A stretch of 64,000 bases of DNA. Origin: Serripes groenlandicus. Taxonomy: Eukaryota > Mollusca > Bivalvia > Cardiida > Cardiidae. Location of the stretch: the NCBI GenBank assembly GCA_031761405.1, contig JASEVX010000001.1:47229102-47293101 (forward strand), given 5' to 3'. The notes under the pieces are model-generated. The model was not told the DNA's origin. It saw nothing but the letters and a program-made list of their open reading frames with translations, and made no database searches. Positions 62,407 through 64,000 of the stretch are shown in pieces (the stretch's first letter is position 1; each line of letters opens with the position of its first letter). The translations under genes and the position numbers were made by a program.

Positions 62407-62470
<64 letters not shown>
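62407..62470. repeat. (TC)32 microsatellite
   Basis: Perfect dinucleotide run of 64 bases. Confidence 0.95.
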
Positions 62471-62474
<4 letters not shown>

Positions 62475-62552
62475 GTGACTTAATAATTGATATATTGTGA
62501 ATTTGTAAATTTATATCTCTTGTATCTTGTATTTAGATTAGAGAAATAAAAC

Positions 62553-62577
62553 GAGTATGTATGTATGTATGTATGTT
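62553..62577. repeat. (GTAT)n microsatellite
   Basis: About five to six GTAT units. Confidence 0.85.
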
Positions 62578-62737
62578 AAGAAGCCACTTGAAGATCATAA
62601 CAACATTTTCTACTATATTTGACTTGTGTAAAGCAGCCATATTTTGACTCTCCTGGGTGGCAGCTTTAGACAAGTTTGACTGTATATAAATCAAAACTTT
62701 GTGGAGACATTGTCATTAATTTCTTAATATGTTTATA

Positions 62738-62740
<3 letters not shown>

Positions 62741-62777
<37 letters not shown>
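62741..62777. repeat. (TA)18 microsatellite
   Basis: Perfect TA run of 37 bases. Confidence 0.95.
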
Positions 62778-62780
<3 letters not shown>

Positions 62781-62843
62781 AAATGTTATAATGTAAACAA
62801 CTGGTTAAAATGAAAATTAAATGTTTTATCGTTTATATTTTAA

Positions 62844-63000
62844 CCCTTTATTCAATTTAGACACATTTTACCCCATGAAATCAGGTCAGGATCTATACTG
62901 TTCATTCCAGAACAAGCTAACAGTGGTGCATCCTGATCAGAATGCACGGACATTCAGGCTTATCAGAATTTATTCTGGTAGCTCTGATGTCAAAAGACTT
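62844..63000 (+). repeat. TTAA-start MITE fragment
   Basis: TTAA (62840-62843) is followed by 'ccctttattcaatttagacacattttaccccatgaaatcaggtcaggatc'. This is the same terminal style as the piggyBac-like MITE at 37243-37663. The opposite end was not found, so it is probably truncated. Confidence 0.5.
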
Positions 63001-63049
63001 GTCCATGGAGTAAATATATGAAGGACTAAACACTTGATCTTTTTCTTTT

Positions 63050-63195
63050 TTAAATGATCCTTTCCCACATACAGACGCGTTCTGACGCCTCTCAGTCTGC
63101 AGCAGACGACTTTTGATAACATTGTGGCAAAAGGAGAAAACGCTCATAATGAACAATTTCCCATTTCACCACAATTATTTTCAACTTCATTCAAC
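63050..63195 (+). repeat. GCAAAAGGAGA-palindrome family copy
   Basis: 'cccacatacagacgcgttctgacgcctctcagtctgcagcagacgacttttgataacattgtggcaaaaggagaaaacgctcataatgaacaatttcccatttcaccacaattattttcaactt'. The best-preserved left flank of the family is seen here. Confidence 0.7.
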
Positions 63196-63354
63196 AACTC
63201 ATATTTCATTTTTCATTTACAGTCAGTTTCCATATGTTTGTTTAAATGTATTTAAAATCGTCTGCAGGTTTGTTGTATTGCGTCAAAGGTTTATATTGAA
63301 TAAATTGAATGATTGTTATACAACAATTGATTGCCAAATGTTTTGTTATTATAG

Positions 63355-63460
63355 TCGCTCCTTTACTCAAAGATTAACACAGCCCCCATCACCAGAAGTT
63401 GTGTGCATAAGCTCTGACACTGAACTTGAATTCTATGAACGGACTCGGCTTCAGGAATGA
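63355..63460 (+). other. Candidate 3'-terminal exon with SUMO-interacting-like motif
   Basis: The acceptor TTTTGTTATTATAG precedes a frame reading RSFTQRLTQPPSPEVVCISS and then DTELEFYERTRLQE, with TGA at 63458-63460. The stretch is clearly protein-like against AT-rich surroundings. VVCISSDTE resembles a SUMO-interacting motif (hydrophobic core followed by acidic residues); that is inference. I do not recognise the parent gene. Upstream exons are not visible. Confidence 0.4.
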
Positions 63461-63745
63461 GTTTAGAAAAAGAAAATATTTACTTGATACAAAGAGATAC
63501 TTTGATAACCTGGTGCATATCGTCATCGTCACACGATGTTTTTATTCAGACCTATATGCTTTGTTTATGATGTTTAAAGAAAATTAATTACAAAGTTTGG
63601 AATGAATGAAGTTCTGTAGAAAAAAAGTTAATAAGTTTGAAGATTTGTTAATACTAAAGCCCTAACTCTCTCTTTTGTTTATATTATGGGCTCTTCTATC
63701 TTTTATGTGTGTATATTGACCAAAACATTTTATACTTGTTTCAAG

Positions 63746-63799
63746 ACAGTTCCAAGTCCTGTCTTTCCAAGCAAAAAGAGAATCTTGTCAAGTGGTCCG
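63746..63799 (+). other. Candidate 54-nt internal exon
   Basis: The acceptor TTATACTTGTTTCAAG and strong donor CCG|GTAAGT bracket 18 codons, TVPSPVFPSKKRILSSGP. The size is a multiple of three. It lies 286 bases after the exon above, but that exon ends in a stop, so they may be alternative exons or belong to different transcripts. Confidence 0.3.
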
Positions 63800-64000
63800 G
63801 TAAGTTTAATAGCACATATAGCAATTGTAGCTTGTAGCATTTCAATGAATCCTCTTGATGCTTTGATAATAGTGTATGCGTGTACTTTTGTAGTAGAATT
63901 GTAATACTTTAGCCAATTTCCTTTGAAAAACAGTTTTGATTTTTTCTTATAGAGCACTTTTACCTAGGGTACTTATCTTTGCAATAGCGTTATCAAAAGA

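Overview
The window looks like intergenic or intronic DNA from a marine invertebrate, most probably a bivalve mollusc. It is AT-rich and eukaryotic: homopolymers, microsatellites, GT-AG splice sites, and no operons or long open frames. It is dominated by dispersed repeats of the kind found in bivalve genomes, including elements opening with CAAGAGGG(C/T)CA and 'TCGCTCACCTGAG', tRNA-derived SINEs with a shared central domain, and TTAA- or TA-flanked MITEs. The organism call is inference. I recognise no intact host protein gene; the coding matches are remnants of mobile-element genes plus a few candidate single exons.

Layout. 0-7 kb: mostly unassigned DNA, with a 178-bp dispersed repeat at the left edge, a palindromic MITE (2.9 kb), a GGCGGCCATG-type repeat (3.3-4.1 kb) and an ATTCGAA MITE (6.4-6.9 kb). 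7-13 kb: a SINE, a decayed hAT/TTF-type zinc-finger gene that still has a canonical intron, a LINE tail, and a second SINE body. 13.9-14.7 kb: a TA-flanked 864-bp MITE. 19-23 kb: long internally repetitive dispersed elements and another LINE tail. 25-27 kb: a broken THAP plus PIF/Harbinger (DDE_Tnp_4) gene. 30.1-33.2 kb: a 3-kb foldback element whose arms carry a 21-bp minisatellite. 33.4-36.6 kb: a possible minus-strand zinc-finger exon, then a frameshifted Ty3/Gypsy RNase H-integrase fragment and a decayed downstream reading frame. 36.8-38.3 kb: a TA-flanked inverted-repeat element with a TTAA-flanked MITE nested inside. 46-50.5 kb: a complete but dead mariner-type transposon lies 6 bp from a 1.87-kb TA-flanked element. 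That element's interior is almost entirely GATATC-centred palindromes, and the whole is itself an inverted repeat. 51-64 kb: a SINE head, an 81-bp tandem array, another internally repetitive dispersed element, LINE and MITE fragments, microsatellites, and candidate exons near 54.8, 63.4 and 63.8 kb.

The genes do not form a pathway; the window is a stratified record of transposon insertion, nesting and decay. The most unusual object is the hierarchical GATATC palindrome at 48646-50511. The foldback element at 30143-33166 and a scattered family of GCAAAAGGAGA palindromes (about eight partial copies) are the next most interesting.
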